A stretch of DNA of 64,000 nt from Owenia fusiformis (GCA_903813345.2 CAIIXF020000011.1:31984166-32048165), one strand, 5' to 3'. Shown: positions 11,401-38,499, counted from the stretch's first letter. Translations and numbers: made by a program. Notes: a model not told the origin generated them from the sequence alone.

Positions 11401-14400
11401 GAGTCAAGTTTTGTTTTTATTGTATTAATGCCATTTACATCCACTAGGAGTTCATTTGCTCCTATATGTCACCATATAGCCTACTATACATACAACATTA
11501 TATACCGGGTGGGCATAAAAAATTAAATACACGTAAAGGGAAGAGGATATGATGTTCATCTGTAAGTGTTAAGTTTTGGGTTTTCATGGTAAAATCAGCC
11601 TTTTGGATCTGGGTGGTTCTTGATTTAAGATAATAGCCTATATAAATAGAAATTTAGGAATATCAATAAGCTATTTGATAATTTTAAGGTTGATTCCTGG
11701 GGAATGGGGCAGATAAGAGAACTACATGACTGTACTGCCTGTACTATATTGAAAAAGGCAACTCAATAGGCACATTTTGATTGGGTGAACAGAGGTCTGT
11801 TTTTATTTCTACAAAATCCTGTTTAGAATAACTTGTTTTCAAAGAAAGTAACTTACTTATCACTCTGATCCAAGAGCTCTTTGGCCCTGCTCTCAAGTTT
11901 TTTCAGACGTTCTTGTTCTCGATTCAATAACTCTGGCTTGGATGTGCCCCTGGCTTGCAATTGTTCAACCTGTTCATTCAGAATGGAATGTTGGGGGGCT
12001 TGACTATCCAGGAGTGAAGATATGTAGTTGTCATACTCAGCCTACAAATCAAAATACACTACGGTAAATATTGTCTTAGTGAACACCTCTCAAGTGAACA
12101 CCTCTGTTTAGTGAACAACCCTTCTCAGTGCATACACCACTGACTTCTGTATATAATCACCTCTCTGTAGTGAACACCTACCTAAAGTGAACACATTTTT
12201 GTGGCTCCATAGGTGTTCACTGTACACATGTTTTACTGTATATTTTACAGTAATAGCTACTTATAAAAGCAGAAATGCAGTGACTCCAATTCTGAGTGGG
12301 CAGCTGTTTTTTGACTGACCTAATCCGATTGGATAAGGCTAGAATAAGAGATAAGCTCTTGTCCAAAGAATGTAGCTTAAGCACTATATAACTTCTTAGA
12401 ACAGTGGAGACGATTACCCCATTTAACATGTAACACGGAGATTGCCATTTTGCACGTCAATTGACGTGAATCACGCCAATAAGCAGAATGTCCATTGTAA
12501 TTCATAATTTGAAAACCAGGTTAATTAGAAGACCCAGTGTTTACTATATATACAATCTAAGTAATATTTCTTTTATAGTACGTATACTTAGGTAAACATT
12601 AATGATATATTAAATCCCAGGGAAGTATTTCATTCCAAAATTGTGGAGAAAATGCCGTTCAATCTTGTGAATTTTTTGTCAATGTTACGAACCAATGAAG
12701 TCACCACCGAACTTGGATTTTTGGAAAGTCTAAATCGATCGATGGAATGCTTTTTATTGCATTTTCTTCAAGTATTTAATCTAATCTAGCACTTGTATGC
12801 AGGAATTCGCGATCCTATGTGGGAATTTCGCGCTAAAACTTATCAAAGTTACCTCTCACGAATCCTAGATTAAAACGCCATATTGGAATTACTAATACTC
12901 CTTCAATTGTCTAGATATCGTCTTTCCGACGGGTTTTACGACAAAATTGGAACTGACCCAATGGTATTTTAATCTCTTAACACAACGTGAGCCCCAATTC
13001 CGAGAAAAGACCACTGGAAATCACTAAAATGGGGTCTACTTTCCCTCTTCTTTTTGACCGGAAGTGTTTTCCTGACCTCGATTTGTTGCTGATTTTTTCG
13101 TTTTTTTTTCATACGAAAAACGACTGGATTTAGTTTTTAAACCTTCTTTGCAATGATCTAATGATTACCTTAAATGAATTATAAACAATTTAAATTCCTA
13201 TCCTCATTAGATCAGAATTTATTAGTTTTCTTTCCATCATTAGTTTACTTCCGGTTTGCTGTTGAATAAATATTTCTTGTAAACATTGACGTAAGCACAT
13301 CATAATTTTTGTTAGTTCAAAATTCAACGCGGACAATAGCAAATGTTTATGATTAAAACTATTACATACCATGCAGATCATGATTTGCTCACTAGTTTCC
13401 CAGTTTATAACTGCCTGTCGTCCTGCCGATAATATGTGAAACTTTTAAAAGATAATAGTTTGCACGTCAATTGCCGTGCAAAATATTGCACGTCACTTGA
13501 CGGACATGACGGCAATTGCCGTTATTATCTACTGACATGCGCACTTATGCTTCATAATTTCACGTCAATTGTCGTGCAACATGGCAATTGCCGTACTTCA
13601 CGTTAAATGGGGTTATCGTCTCCACTGTAGAAGGGTACCCTTTTACACCCTATGTGCCCTAACCTTGATAGTTTTGAGGATGTATGACAGTGTGGGAGAA
13701 TCTGCAATGAGGTCCTCATATACATTACTGTACACTTGAAGCCTGTGGAAGTTAGGTCCATAGCCATCATACTCCAATGTGTCCAAGTCCTGGAATACAT
13801 GTTTTTGATTTTATTAATCTCATGTAATTTTCCCACAAGTAGGCATACAAACAAGTTAATTTGAATACATGTATATCAAATGGTATTATTTATATTATTC
13901 AAAGATATAGATTTTATTCAAAGATATAGATTTTATTGTTGTGCATGGAAAATAGATGTCAGGCAAAATGAAATGCCAATTTGAAACTCTGATCCATAAG
14001 CAGCTATGATACTGTATGTTTTGAATACAACTTACTGGAACAATTTAGAGAGAACAGAAGTACCACAATTAAGGCACATCATGGGCATAGTGTGATCACC
14101 CCCCCCCCCATCCCCACAAAAAAAGAAAAAAGCAATTTTGTAAAAATTGTTTAAAAAACATTAACAAATTATAGTTTGAAATGCTTAGTATGCACCATGT
14201 ACAATGCAAATTTAAAAAAAATTCTGTACCTCCCTTTTATTCGCTCTATGCCCCTGGGCACATGGTGAACAATGTTGTACATAAATAACAATTGCCTTCC
14301 TGCTTACCATGCTTACAACAATGTTGTAACTATTCTTTAGGTATGATAAGAATAGTGGATTGGATTGAAGCATTTGCAACATCAGCACCATCATTCACCA

Positions 14401-17247
14401 GACATGGTATTGATGCACACGCCTACTAAACTATTGCAATCAATATTTTAGAATGCATTGCCTGACATTTGTCATGATTTTTACATGAAATATAGATTGG
14501 ACTCTAATTAGTGTCAGAGTCAACTTTTCTTATGTTCAAGAGAAAATTAGTTCATTTAGAAGTAGAAGGAAGGTTCGAAGTAAGTTTTAAAAAATGTCAC
14601 AATTTTAAAATATTTTTTGCTCTCTAGATCATTTCATGCTAGACCTAAAATGTCCAACAGTTCTGCTTCAACTTTTCCAAGTTAAATTTATATATACTGT
14701 ATATACAGAATATCACATCATTTTGAGTGATATCATTTTTATCGCCGAGTTGATAGCAAATATCAACACGAGTGAGCGAAGCGAATGAGTGTTGATATTT
14801 GATATCTACGAGGTGATAAAATGATATCATGAGAAATTATGTGATATTGGGTTTATTCCATGATTACAATCACCTTGTGATGTTCTGATCCAATTTCCAG
14901 GACATTGGCAGACAATATAAACTAGAAATTAGAATATCAATTGAATATTTGAAACACTTTATTTTAACAATTAAAAGTAAATAACATGATATTGTTCGTC
15001 ATAAATACCATTTTTAATCGTTAGTTAGCAGCCTTCTTATCAAATTATATACACAATCGTAATTCAATACACCAATGAAACTTAAAGAGAATAAATTGAC
15101 GGACCAATTTTCTCAAAAGAGAATAAATTATCTGACCTAATTTCCAACAATATTGTGGCGCGAATGCAGATGTGATATCACACGGATATGCGTGAGAAAA
15201 ACGATATCACACGCATATGAGTTTGATAAACGATTTTCTGGAAAATATCACACGGATTTCAATAATATCAGAAATATCAATAGCTGTTATTGTACAGATA
15301 ACACATTAATCGTGGGATAAATATATATATCTTTTATTGACTCTGTAGATGTCATATCATGACATATTAGTCACTAAGGTAGAGCAGTTCTTCTCATTGT
15401 CGAGTTGAAGAACTGGTATCTTTATCCTAGCTAGAACCATAGACAATTTTAGCCAGCGCCAGCCTTTTATCGAGTTAGCAGCACTCTGGTATAGGTCAGC
15501 AGTCATAGGTCAAAGACAAATCCCAAGAAGTGCTGTGACCTGGGTTTGAACCCAAGACCTCTACTTTTCAACCTGAAGCCAGACTTCCTGCTTTTCAGAC
15601 CAATGCCTTAACCACTAGGCCAACCCGGCGACCACTTTTAATTTCCACTTATTTTGCCTTTTGTTTTCATTTATTTAGCTTGAAGTGAGGAAACCCCTGT
15701 GATGACAAGAGTGCAACAATTTGTTACAGTTGCCAAATTCTGACTGCCACTGACCATCAATGACAACTGCATAGTGCATAAATGGTGACTATGACAATGT
15801 GTTGACCTTCTTCACAAACCCAAACAGACAGCTACAGCTGTATTTCAATTTGGAGTTCTATCATCAATTTAATTATTTTATAGTACAGTAGCCCACACCC
15901 AAACTTAAATTACACTTTTTTTGACGTCAGTTATATTATTAGAATAATTGTTATTATGTTGTACATGTACATGTTTTACCTCTCTTAGCTTCCTCTCTAG
16001 ATGTTCAACAGCTTTCACCCCTGAAAGTACATTCTGCTCCATTGTTTCATGTTTCCTCACAATAGTCTGCTCAAAATCTTTAATTTGTCGATGCTGATCC
16101 TTCTTAGTAATGGCAGTCAAATGATTTGGCACAAACACATGCTTTGGAGAGTCTCTTCCAGAATCTATGTAATCGCTATCATGATATTTACTTTTAGGTA
16201 ACATGAGGTCAGGTATTGTTAGCTCCTGTATAAAAGTTTGATCTAATAATCTGGGATTTTTCATTGTTTCTTGTTGGAGTGATTTCTCATGTTTTTGATC
16301 AGCTGCACGTGGTATTGTTTCTGTGTGTAATGTATTAACTGGCGATTTTTGTCTTGACTTGGGTTTTGATTTATTGTCGATTGGTTCTAATTTGTAGGTT
16401 AGATCTGGCTGCATGAATTTTATTGGATTTGGCATTTCTGGAACTTTCGTAGGACTTTCTAGTGTTCCGGCTGTTCCCATGCTAAAGTTTATCAATGTAT
16501 CAAGCATTGTCTTTTGGCTCTCATTATTTTTCTTGCCCTGTAAAATACAAAGGAAATCTCTAAGAAATTTAATACATGTGCAGTGTTCTCCACGGCATTT
16601 TTTCTCAAATGGGTGCAAAATCCTCATTTTCACAATTCACACTAAAATTGGTCAAAATATGCCCATTTTTCATGATTATTCTCATTTTGAAGTGGGTGGA
16701 AATGGATTTTCAGGTGGCTGCAAGCCTGTTTTTAAAATCTCAGGTGGGTGCTGCACCCACTTGCCTTAATACTGGGGAGATCACTGCATGTAAATATTGT
16801 ATCAACTGCATATTTGTAAAGAATTTAATGAATTTCAAAAACATAGAGATAAGTGTACATGTATACATGTAATTGATTAGATTTCATTAAAAAAAAGGTT
16901 AATAAGGTAGAATATTTTCATATACACACAATGGTTCCTTTGCCAATATCATAGTATCTCTCAGAATAAAACCCATACTCAATCCCTCTGATTAAATAAT
17001 CTATATGTAGACCTGAATTATAAATACTCACACCATGTTGAAGTTTCCCGGCTTCTCTCATATTGATGTGTGGTTTCTGGGAACTTTCCCATGGCTTTCT
17101 ATTAGAGATCTCAGCATGTTTTAACATATTACTCTCATTTAAATGTCCTCCACTTAAGTCATGCGTGTCCCTGACATTTGCAACTTCAAACCTATTCAGG
17201 AGGTCAGCTAAGGGCTCCTCTGTTGTGTTTGTCGCTTTTGTTGCCAT
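8448..17247 (-). CDS. C6orf118-like coiled-coil protein with TSNAXIP1_N-type region
   Basis: Seven coding exons (minus strand): 17032-17247, 15980-16537, 13664-13789, 11857-12041, 11083-11326, 10628-10743, 8448-8661. All junctions have GT-AG and matching phases, giving 552 residues from ATG 17247. The N-terminus (LLNRFEVANVRDTHDLSGGHLN, residues about 15-36, shown in part) resembles vertebrate C6orf118. Exons 3-4 carry LEYDGYGPNFHRLQVY and YILKTIKAEYDNYI (about 262-310), typical of the translin-associated factor X-interacting N-terminal family. Charged coiled coil follows to about residue 480, then a Ser-rich and acidic tail (DESDDDDDDKWEFYIS). Family members are linked to cilia and testis, so a ciliary/axonemal role is inferred only. 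Introns 2, 3 and 6 contain transposable elements without harm to exons. TSNAXIP1 itself is the alternative; the N-terminus favours C6orf118. Confidence 0.82.
8860..9055. mobile_element. MITE with CAGGCCCGTAGCCAG ends
   Basis: Inverted ends CAGGCCCGTAGCCAG (8860-8874) and CTGGCTACGGGCCTG (9041-9055) bound a 196-bp element. G-runs and C-runs lie inside each end. It sits in the last intron of the C6orf118-like gene. Elements with these ends are familiar from marine invertebrate genomes; no coding capacity. Confidence 0.8.
9325..10372. mobile_element. 1-kb foldback (near-spacerless inverted repeat)
   Basis: The left arm (about 9325-9850) reads back as the right arm (9851-10372). Matching landmarks are GGAGTGGTATCGATATGGAG (9331) with the complement at about 10347-10367, the CGCGGTACAAACTTCGACCG block (9651) with its complement near 10035-10054, and the centre GAAGG/CCTTC at 9850/9851. 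The arms differ by small changes, so it is old or evolving. Open frames inside are symmetrical by-products. It lies within the last intron of the C6orf118-like gene. Confidence 0.8.
12060..12240. mobile_element. Small MITE with TACGGTAAA / TTTTACTGTA ends
   Basis: The 181-bp element starts TACGGTAAA and ends TTTTACTGTA. Inside are several repeats of AGTGAACACCT. It is in intron 3 of the C6orf118-like gene, and related ends occur at 17391-17541 and 18011-18827. Confidence 0.65.
12402..13627. mobile_element. 1.2-kb DNA transposon with CAGTGGAGACG ends
   Basis: Terminal inverted repeats CAGTGGAGACGATTACCCC (from 12402) and its complement ending at 13627 match with one difference over about 26 bp. 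The flanks are TAGAA on both sides (12397-12401 and 13628-13632), a likely 5-bp target duplication. The interior has repeated palindromic motifs around CACGTCAATTGACGTG but no transposase frame. Superfamily not assigned. It sits in intron 3, about 30 bp from the donor of exon 3. Confidence 0.75.
14710..14846. repeat. Imperfect palindrome (MITE-like)
   Basis: AATATCACATCATTTT near 14707 pairs with AAAATGATATCATGAG and TTATGTGATAT ending at 14846. The centre is AGTGAGCGAAGCGAATGAG. Further GATATCACACGGATATG-type motifs recur at 15170-15260, so a larger degraded element of about 550 bp is possible. Confidence 0.6.
15530..15633 (-). repeat. tRNA-derived SINE head (class II tRNA-like)
   Basis: On the minus strand it starts GGTCGCCGGGTTGGCC at 15633. 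An A-box-like TAGTGGTTAAGG (15606-15617) and a B-box-like GGGTTCAAACCC (15542-15553) follow at a spacing suited to a tRNA with a long variable arm. There is no proper anticodon stem or closing acceptor stem, so it is not a working tRNA gene. The body probably runs on towards 15340. It lies in intron 2 of the C6orf118-like gene. Confidence 0.7.
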
Positions 17248-17390
17248 TTTGATATTTTAATCTGTTTCCACTGGGGCCTTTGTCCTAAGTCTTTGGATGT
17301 ACTTTGCAGTTTATTTTGTTTATTTACCCCCCATCTTTATTTGTTCTCCTAGTGATGATATCTAATCTGAAAAAATCAGAATTTTGCAAT

Positions 17391-17541
17391 TACGGTAAAG
17401 CCTATATCTGTATATATCTAATCTAAACACCTCTCAATGAGAATACTTTTTTCAGCCCCATTTTTAATCTACCATAGACTTCCATGTTAAAAACCTTATA
17501 ATGTGAACATCTGTCAATTCAGATTAAACAGGGTTTACTGT
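17391..17541. mobile_element. Small MITE with TACGGTAAAG / GGGTTTACTGT ends
   Basis: A 151-bp element of the same end type as 12060-12240. It lies about 150 bp upstream of the C6orf118-like start codon, so it may sit in that gene's promoter or 5' leader. Confidence 0.55.
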
Positions 17542-17710
17542 TCTATCAATTGCTTAGAATTAATAAATAAATTAGTTGTGAATTAGGGAATTTTCCAAAT
17601 CATTTGCATGTATAACAGTGGATCTTTCAACAAATTAACAATTTTCATTTTTCATTGAGAAAGATTGCACCTCTTAACAATAATATGGCAGTAGGTTTTA
17701 GAAAGGGCAT

Positions 17711-18930
17711 CCCTGTTACAGTCAAAACAGAAATGTTTGTGAGTACTTTGAATTTAAAAAATAAGCAATCAAATGACCATATTGAAACAGTTTATGTAAA
17801 AATAGAAATATTTATATTTATCCTAACTTTGTATATTTCAGATAGTAATGTATAATGTGCAGCAAAGCTGTATCCTTTTGTAGTTTAGGGAGTTTCAGCC
17901 ATGTTAATTTTTCCGAAAATAACATGGCAGAGAAGTATCAAAATATAAGAGGACACAGATATGATAGCTAAACTACAAAACAAACTAGAATATGCAAAAA
18001 TTAGGATAAATACAGTAAAACCTGCGAACAGGGAATGCTCTTCGGACTGGAGAAAAGTTTCCTTGTTCAGAGGTTTTCCCTATAGAGAGGGGCGAGGGTC
18101 CGCACTTTCAGCAAACTCAGAAGTGCCGAATAAGCATTTTTTGTATATATTTGGGCATTAATTGATTTTACCAATGCCGACTCCATATTTGGTTGCTAGA
18201 CCTTGTTGTGACATCTTGGAAGTTGTATGAAGGTCTCCCACCTCTCTCCTTTAGCTGAGGGTAAGGAGTCGCCTCCCGGTGTTGATTTTAGCCGCTGCCT
18301 GCTGGCGTTTGATGATGTCTAGTTGTTGTAATTATTGATAGATTTGGCTCAACATGACACATGTACTTATCTGTTATCTCCATAAAACTGATTTGATGTA
18401 ATTAGGTTTGTCCAAAGGAAGAATTAGTGTCATGATAATTAGTAACAAACAGATTAGTATTACTTTTAAAATATATCAGGGTAAATAACATTGGATGGGA
18501 TGCTTCATTGTGTAAACAATTGGCTTATCTTAATCTCAATCATATTAATCCAAGCTTTTTAGAATCACATATTGGCTTAAGATTTTCACACCTCTGAAAA
18601 ATAATGGAATATACAGTGTCACCAATATTCCATATTCCTTGTTCACAGGTGAATTTTAATAATTTGCACCAAAATAGTGTTCCTTGTTCCCTGTTCACAG
18701 GTTTTCCCTACAGAGAGGGTCCGTTAACATGTAAGTCAATGGAAAAATATTTGGTTCTTTTGAAAAGCATTCCTTGTTCATAGGTTTTCCCTACAGAGAG
18801 GTATTCCATCGTACAGGTTTTACTGTATAAATGTTTCTATTTTTACATAAACTGTTTCAATATGGTCATTTGATTGCTTATTTTTTAAATTCAAAGTACT
18901 CACAAACATTTCTGTTTTGACTATATAACA
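17711..18930. mobile_element. Foldback pair enclosing a TACAGTAAAACCTG element
   Basis: About 100 bp at 17715-17820 (including AAGCAATCAAATGACCATAT) reappears inverted at 18830-18925. Between them, TACAGTAAAACCTG (18011-18024) and CAGGTTTTACTGTA (18814-18827) are perfect inverted ends with TA on each side. Inside are repeats of TTCCTTGTTC and GGTTTTCCCTA near 18057, 18650, 18690 and 18780. This reads as one element inside, or as the core of, a foldback. Confidence 0.65.
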
Positions 18931-19335
18931 CCCGGGTCTGGTGCTGCAATACTGTGCAGAGTCCAGATGAACCAGACCATACCATGATATTTTGCTTAAG
19001 CTTCATGGTAGACAATACTAAACTGATATACATTCGGAGTGTTTACTAGCTCCTAGAAAGTAAATGACAGTCACATTAATTACATGTAGCTTACTCTTAA
19101 TTCTTACATTTAAGTGACAAAAATACAAACACTGATTGACTGAAATAAACTCAGCCCTAGATACAAGGTTTAATTCAAAACTTTTAGATTGCTGTTTTAG
19201 TGTTTATGTCAGACAATAACCACATTTTCATTGTTGCCATTGATTGCTAGAATATCTAATCCTCTTGTGCAGAAACCAAACCAGTCTGGCCCAGGTATCT
19301 ACTCCCTGAAACTGAAATGTATATATGCAATGTTG

Positions 19336-19420
19336 ATGTGGAAAAGCCAGTCGGTCCTGTAGCTCAGTGGTAGAGCACTTGCCCCACTGGGGTGGACTGA
19401 CTTTTTCACATCAGCCCTTA
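19336..19420 (+). repeat. Hairpin carrying a tRNA A-box-like segment
   Basis: GATGTGGAAAAGCCAGTC and GACTGACTTTTTCACATC form the arms. Between them lies TAGCTCAGTGGTAGAGCA, which is the 5' part of a tRNA (D arm and A box). No B box follows, so this is a tRNA fragment or SINE remnant, not a tRNA gene. Two copies of TTAGCACAGGATTTCATTCT follow at about 19418 and 19454. Confidence 0.55.
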
Positions 19421-20798
19421 GCACAGGATTTCATTCTGTGTTTTCATTATCAAATTAGCACAGGATTTCATTCTGTGTTTTAATTAACTAATTTATCTAA
19501 AGAGTACATAACTTAACGTAAATTTTGTGTTTTGTTTGTTATATTGACATTGAAATGTGCCCAATATTTGTCAATTTTCATTGGTTTTTCTCGCCTAATA
19601 GTGTCACGTGATGTGACGTAACAAGAGTGTGACGCGAAATTTTTTAATCTTTCATGGGACAAAGATACATTTCCCGGAAATTAATACATTCCAAATATTA
19701 TGATTTGTTCAGAAGATTTGTCAACATTACGTAAATTATTTTATAAAACTGTCCATGTCGTAATTAGACTGGAAACAAATATGGTGGAGAGAATATATGA
19801 TTTTTCAATTTGTTGTACTGAAGGAATGTTGAACTGAATGAAAGAAGCAGCGGAGACTTCTCGACATATTATAAGAGATCAAACACGTTCAATCGTTAAG
19901 TTCTCATTAATAGCATGGAAACCTACTAGAAATACAAAATGTTATACTGGGAACAAACAGGTAAGTATATTTTATAACGTTTATTCAGATATCAGCGGTT
20001 ATTGTACATTGGAAAAGCAGTGTGTTTTGTCCAGAGTAAATACCCCAATTTTTTCATTGCAGCCCCTCTGCCCCAGTATCTACGACATTTGAGAATCACT
20101 GAGTAGATAACCGGGTAGATAACTTGGCGAGTTTGGTTAGGATTTCCCATGTTAGAAAGAAGAGAATTTAGGCATTATTGGAAAGTATCAAGTCTCAAAT
20201 CACCATGGTCTGGGAATGATATGATGCTGATTGATAGGTTAGATTTATCATTTAGGCTACATGTAGCCTAGCCTACAGTAGATCTAGTAGGTCTAGAAAA
20301 TTAAAATAAAATGCCATTTTTTGTTTTGTACGTAGCCGACACGATCTCAATTCAAAAACATAATTTTCCTTTAATGCAATATGAGCACATGGACGCGTGA
20401 TTTAAATAGATTCATAAAATTTATGGCCGCAAGGAACATATATATGAGACTAGTTAATTCGAAGTATGGAAAAAATCTCACCTCCTTCCACCATTTTAGC
20501 TTTTGATTGCTATAGCACTGACCTTGAGAATCGTCCAATGAAAATGAAAGGATTATTGCGGGAAATTCAAGCGTATATGTACGTCCGAAATCTCAACGAT
20601 AGCGCGTTTGCTACTGAAATGATCGATAAAATTACGAACTTTTTCATCAAACCTTAATACGACCCAATATATGAATGTCATGTTCCACTGGATAGTAAAG
20701 AAAGAATGTAACATTTTCATAAGATCTCACTTTGTTTCTCAATTTAAATTTCCCTCATTATTCAAACTTTTATGCACGCGCCACCTGTCGGCAATCAC

Positions 20799-20825
20799 AT
20801 GGCGGAAACTTATCAGCAAAATCAG
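20799..20825 (+). CDS. Possible first coding exon of the HMG-box gene
   Basis: ATGGCGGAAACTTATCAG (MAETYQQNQ) starts in a good Kozak-like context and ends at CAG/GTAAAA. It can join in phase 0 to AACTGGAACTTGG at 23151, if the second AG (23149-50) of the tandem acceptor CTAGGGTATAG is used. That would add 14 residues to the HMG-box protein. A rival leader exon ends at 19960 (AACAG/GTAAGT). Transcript data are needed to choose; the ATG at 23166 is the conservative start. Confidence 0.3.
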
Positions 20826-21645
20826 GTAAAATGTTAAATTAACTGCACAGGGACTTTGTTTAAACATTCATTGATGCTATAGAATGATATAAGTATTTAT
20901 TGTCTGCAATATTATGACTAACAAACTTCATAAAGTGCAGAAGTTCGCAGATAAGCGTCAAAAAATCTGAAAGTGAAAATTTCCAGGACTCTTTCCACAC
21001 TCATGCACTCTTGTGAGAAATCCTCCTATTATTCACCAGGTTATGAATGTGAAATTCCTCTTTCGTTGTTATTCAGGATGCATCTCGTACACGGTACCCA
21101 TGTCAATCTGCGCGCATTCTAGGCACACAGTTCCTCTTTAGTAGTAAGCTTACTTAGTTTGCACATGGGCTCTATCAGGTAGAGCCCATGGTTTGCACAA
21201 AGCTATCTCCTGAGAGATACATGTAGCTTTGCATATGTTGATATTCCCAGTCCTTATCAAGGTCATTTGTAAAAATGTAAGAAATCTTGGAAATATTTAC
21301 CCCACTTCAATCGATGCATAACATTCTAAAGTATTGTTTTTCTAACCATATTGGGCTCTAGAATGTTGAAATGTCATAATTTTCAAGATGGCTTCTCAGG
21401 AAATTGGGTAAGGCGCATGTGCTTCCATGCCATGAGATTTCCGCTTCCGGTTACACACATGTAACAAAACAAAACTCTCTAAATGCGCATTTATGCTCTT
21501 TTCTCTCGAGAACGACTGTCTCATTTTCACGATAACGTTTAAAAATCTGTAAAAAATTGAGGTACTTAAAAGCATCGGGAGGCATCATATATTTCAAATT
21601 AGACACGAGGAAGTCAATATTGAGCTAGTTATGGCTGTTTTAAAT

Positions 21646-22036
21646 TCAAATAAAACCGTTAACCCGTACCGGTCCAGCTTTTGACCCGTACCGGTCAATT
21701 TTCGTTAGCTGCGTATACCAAGGGTGATTATGCTCTAATAATTCAGTGGCCTGAAATATAAGTATTTGTTTGTAAATATTTTTGATCGAAAATTTCATTA
21801 GCATTAAGAAAAACATCAGTTTGTCTATTACAATTCTAAATTCTAAGTTCAACCAACCCAGAGGCTCGGTGGCCAATATGTTATCTGAGAATTTTGGTAG
21901 GCATTGAATACGCTTACCAATTGCTCTATGAGCTAATTCAAGTTTTTCTATGTCCCTGCCTGAATATGTTATTAAAGGGCTTCCATAGAGCATTGTGGGA
22001 AAAGATATTGCCCAATATAGTCGAGATGCTGTTAAA
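21646..22036 (-). pseudogene. LINE reverse-transcriptase C-terminal fragment
   Basis: The minus strand reads TASRLYWAISFPTMLYGSPL, then EKLELAHRAIGKRIQCLP and further, up to a stop at 21646. This pattern (SRLYW...P.MLYG......IEKLE.AHR...K.IQ.LP) is the region after the RT domain of non-LTR retrotransposons of marine invertebrates. Only about 130 codons survive; no endonuclease or catalytic RT part is nearby. Confidence 0.7.
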
Positions 22037-22510
22037 GGACAAAGTCCACCACAATTGCCACCCAGCCCGAGGAGTGATTAGTATTTAGTATTAGTATCTC
22101 CCTTGACCAAAATGCTTTAAATGCTTGCGATATTTTGAAGTGGGTATATGATCATAAGATATTGATTTCAAAATACAGATACAGGATTGCTAGAATGTGG
22201 TTTGTTTTAATTTCAAAATTTATATTTCAAATTTCCCACAAAAAAATAATTGCAAAAATTCTCACATGCTCAGCTAAAAATATATCTTCAATAATTACTT
22301 ACAATCGTCGTCTTTGTTCCAAACGACAGACCATGTAGCATAACACAGCTCTTCTTGGGAGCACTGCCTGGCATTGGAGAAACTTATAAACTTAGATTTA
22401 TGTTTTAAAATTGAACAATTGAAGATTTTTTCAAATTTACAGAAACCAAACTCGAGTATATGTCTTGCAAAACGAAGGGAAACTTTGAATGAATTCCCGG
22501 GTTTATAACG

Positions 22511-22735
22511 CATTTAACATTGTGTGTATAGGCTAGCTCCTTCCGCAATTATTTTTGCGTAGTAGCAGTATATCGCGTTTAATAGAAGTATGGCTGTCAC
22601 GCAAAACAAAAAAATCAAAGGAATCCCCAAGTTATTAATGCATTTACATTGTGTGTATAGGGTAGCTCCTTGCACAATTATTTTTGCGCAGAAGCGGTAC
22701 CTCACGTTTAATACAAATATGACTGTCAGGTAAAA
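22511..22735. repeat. Two-copy tandem repeat (about 120 bp)
   Basis: CATTGTGTGTATAGGCTAGC (22518) and CATTGTGTGTATAGGGTAGC (22647) each start a copy followed by CAATTATTTTTGCG and CGTTTAAT. No coding role seen. Confidence 0.6.
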
Positions 22736-23165
22736 GAAATTTGTTTATAAATCACCACGATTTTACACGATATTTGGGTGAATTTTCAACAATTTAGGCT
22801 GTGGTGACTAACTACAGTTTAGATTGTGGTTACTACCTTCTAATGGTGAATAGGTTGTGGCGGTACTCAATTAGAGTGTGGCACCCCACCACACTAAAAG
22901 TGTAGCCAATTGGTCATGGGATTCTGTAGTGATTCATTTATGGCTACGCAGGTGTTTTACGCAGCTTTTTGAATTATAGAGGTGTTCCACTTACAGGTTT
23001 TGCTGTCTTTGTCAGAAGGTGCTATCTAATTTTCAAGCATTGTAAAAAGTTCAACAACATTGTGCATCTTAACTTTTGTATTAAAACTATTTTCTGCATA
23101 TAGAGTTACTTGTATGTATTAAAATTGTTAACTTAATTTCTAGGGTATAGAACTGGAACTTGGAA

Positions 23166-38161
<14,996 letters not shown>

Positions 38162-38499
38162 TGAAACAGACATTTGAGAAGTGTGAATTGATTTTGATAA
38201 TATAGTTGGAACATCTACACACATTTTTCAGGGCCTAGGGATTTTAGTAACAATTAACATTGAGACTAATTATAAACAGACTAGAGATTTTTGCTTATTA
38301 TACCAATTTTTCTGAAAAAATTCTTGGCTCCTACACCAAGATAAAAGTTGGCTTTGTTCATGTACTATCTCTATCATAAGTGGGTAGACTTTCTTACATA
38401 AGCAAAACTGGAATGCATACGTTAGTATTATGCCTTTAGAGAATGTATTATTAGACCATTATGTAAGTACATGTAGACTGTATCTTGTATTAGAACACA

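Noticed and set aside
11503-11560. Mariner-type MITE suggested by TACCGGGTGGGCATAAAAAA
   Set aside because: Only one end could be found; no inverted partner within the intron.
20466-20657. 63-codon frame starting MEKISPPSTILAF
   Set aside because: It has a reasonable start but no recognised family and no splice support; could be chance in a CpG-richer promoter area.
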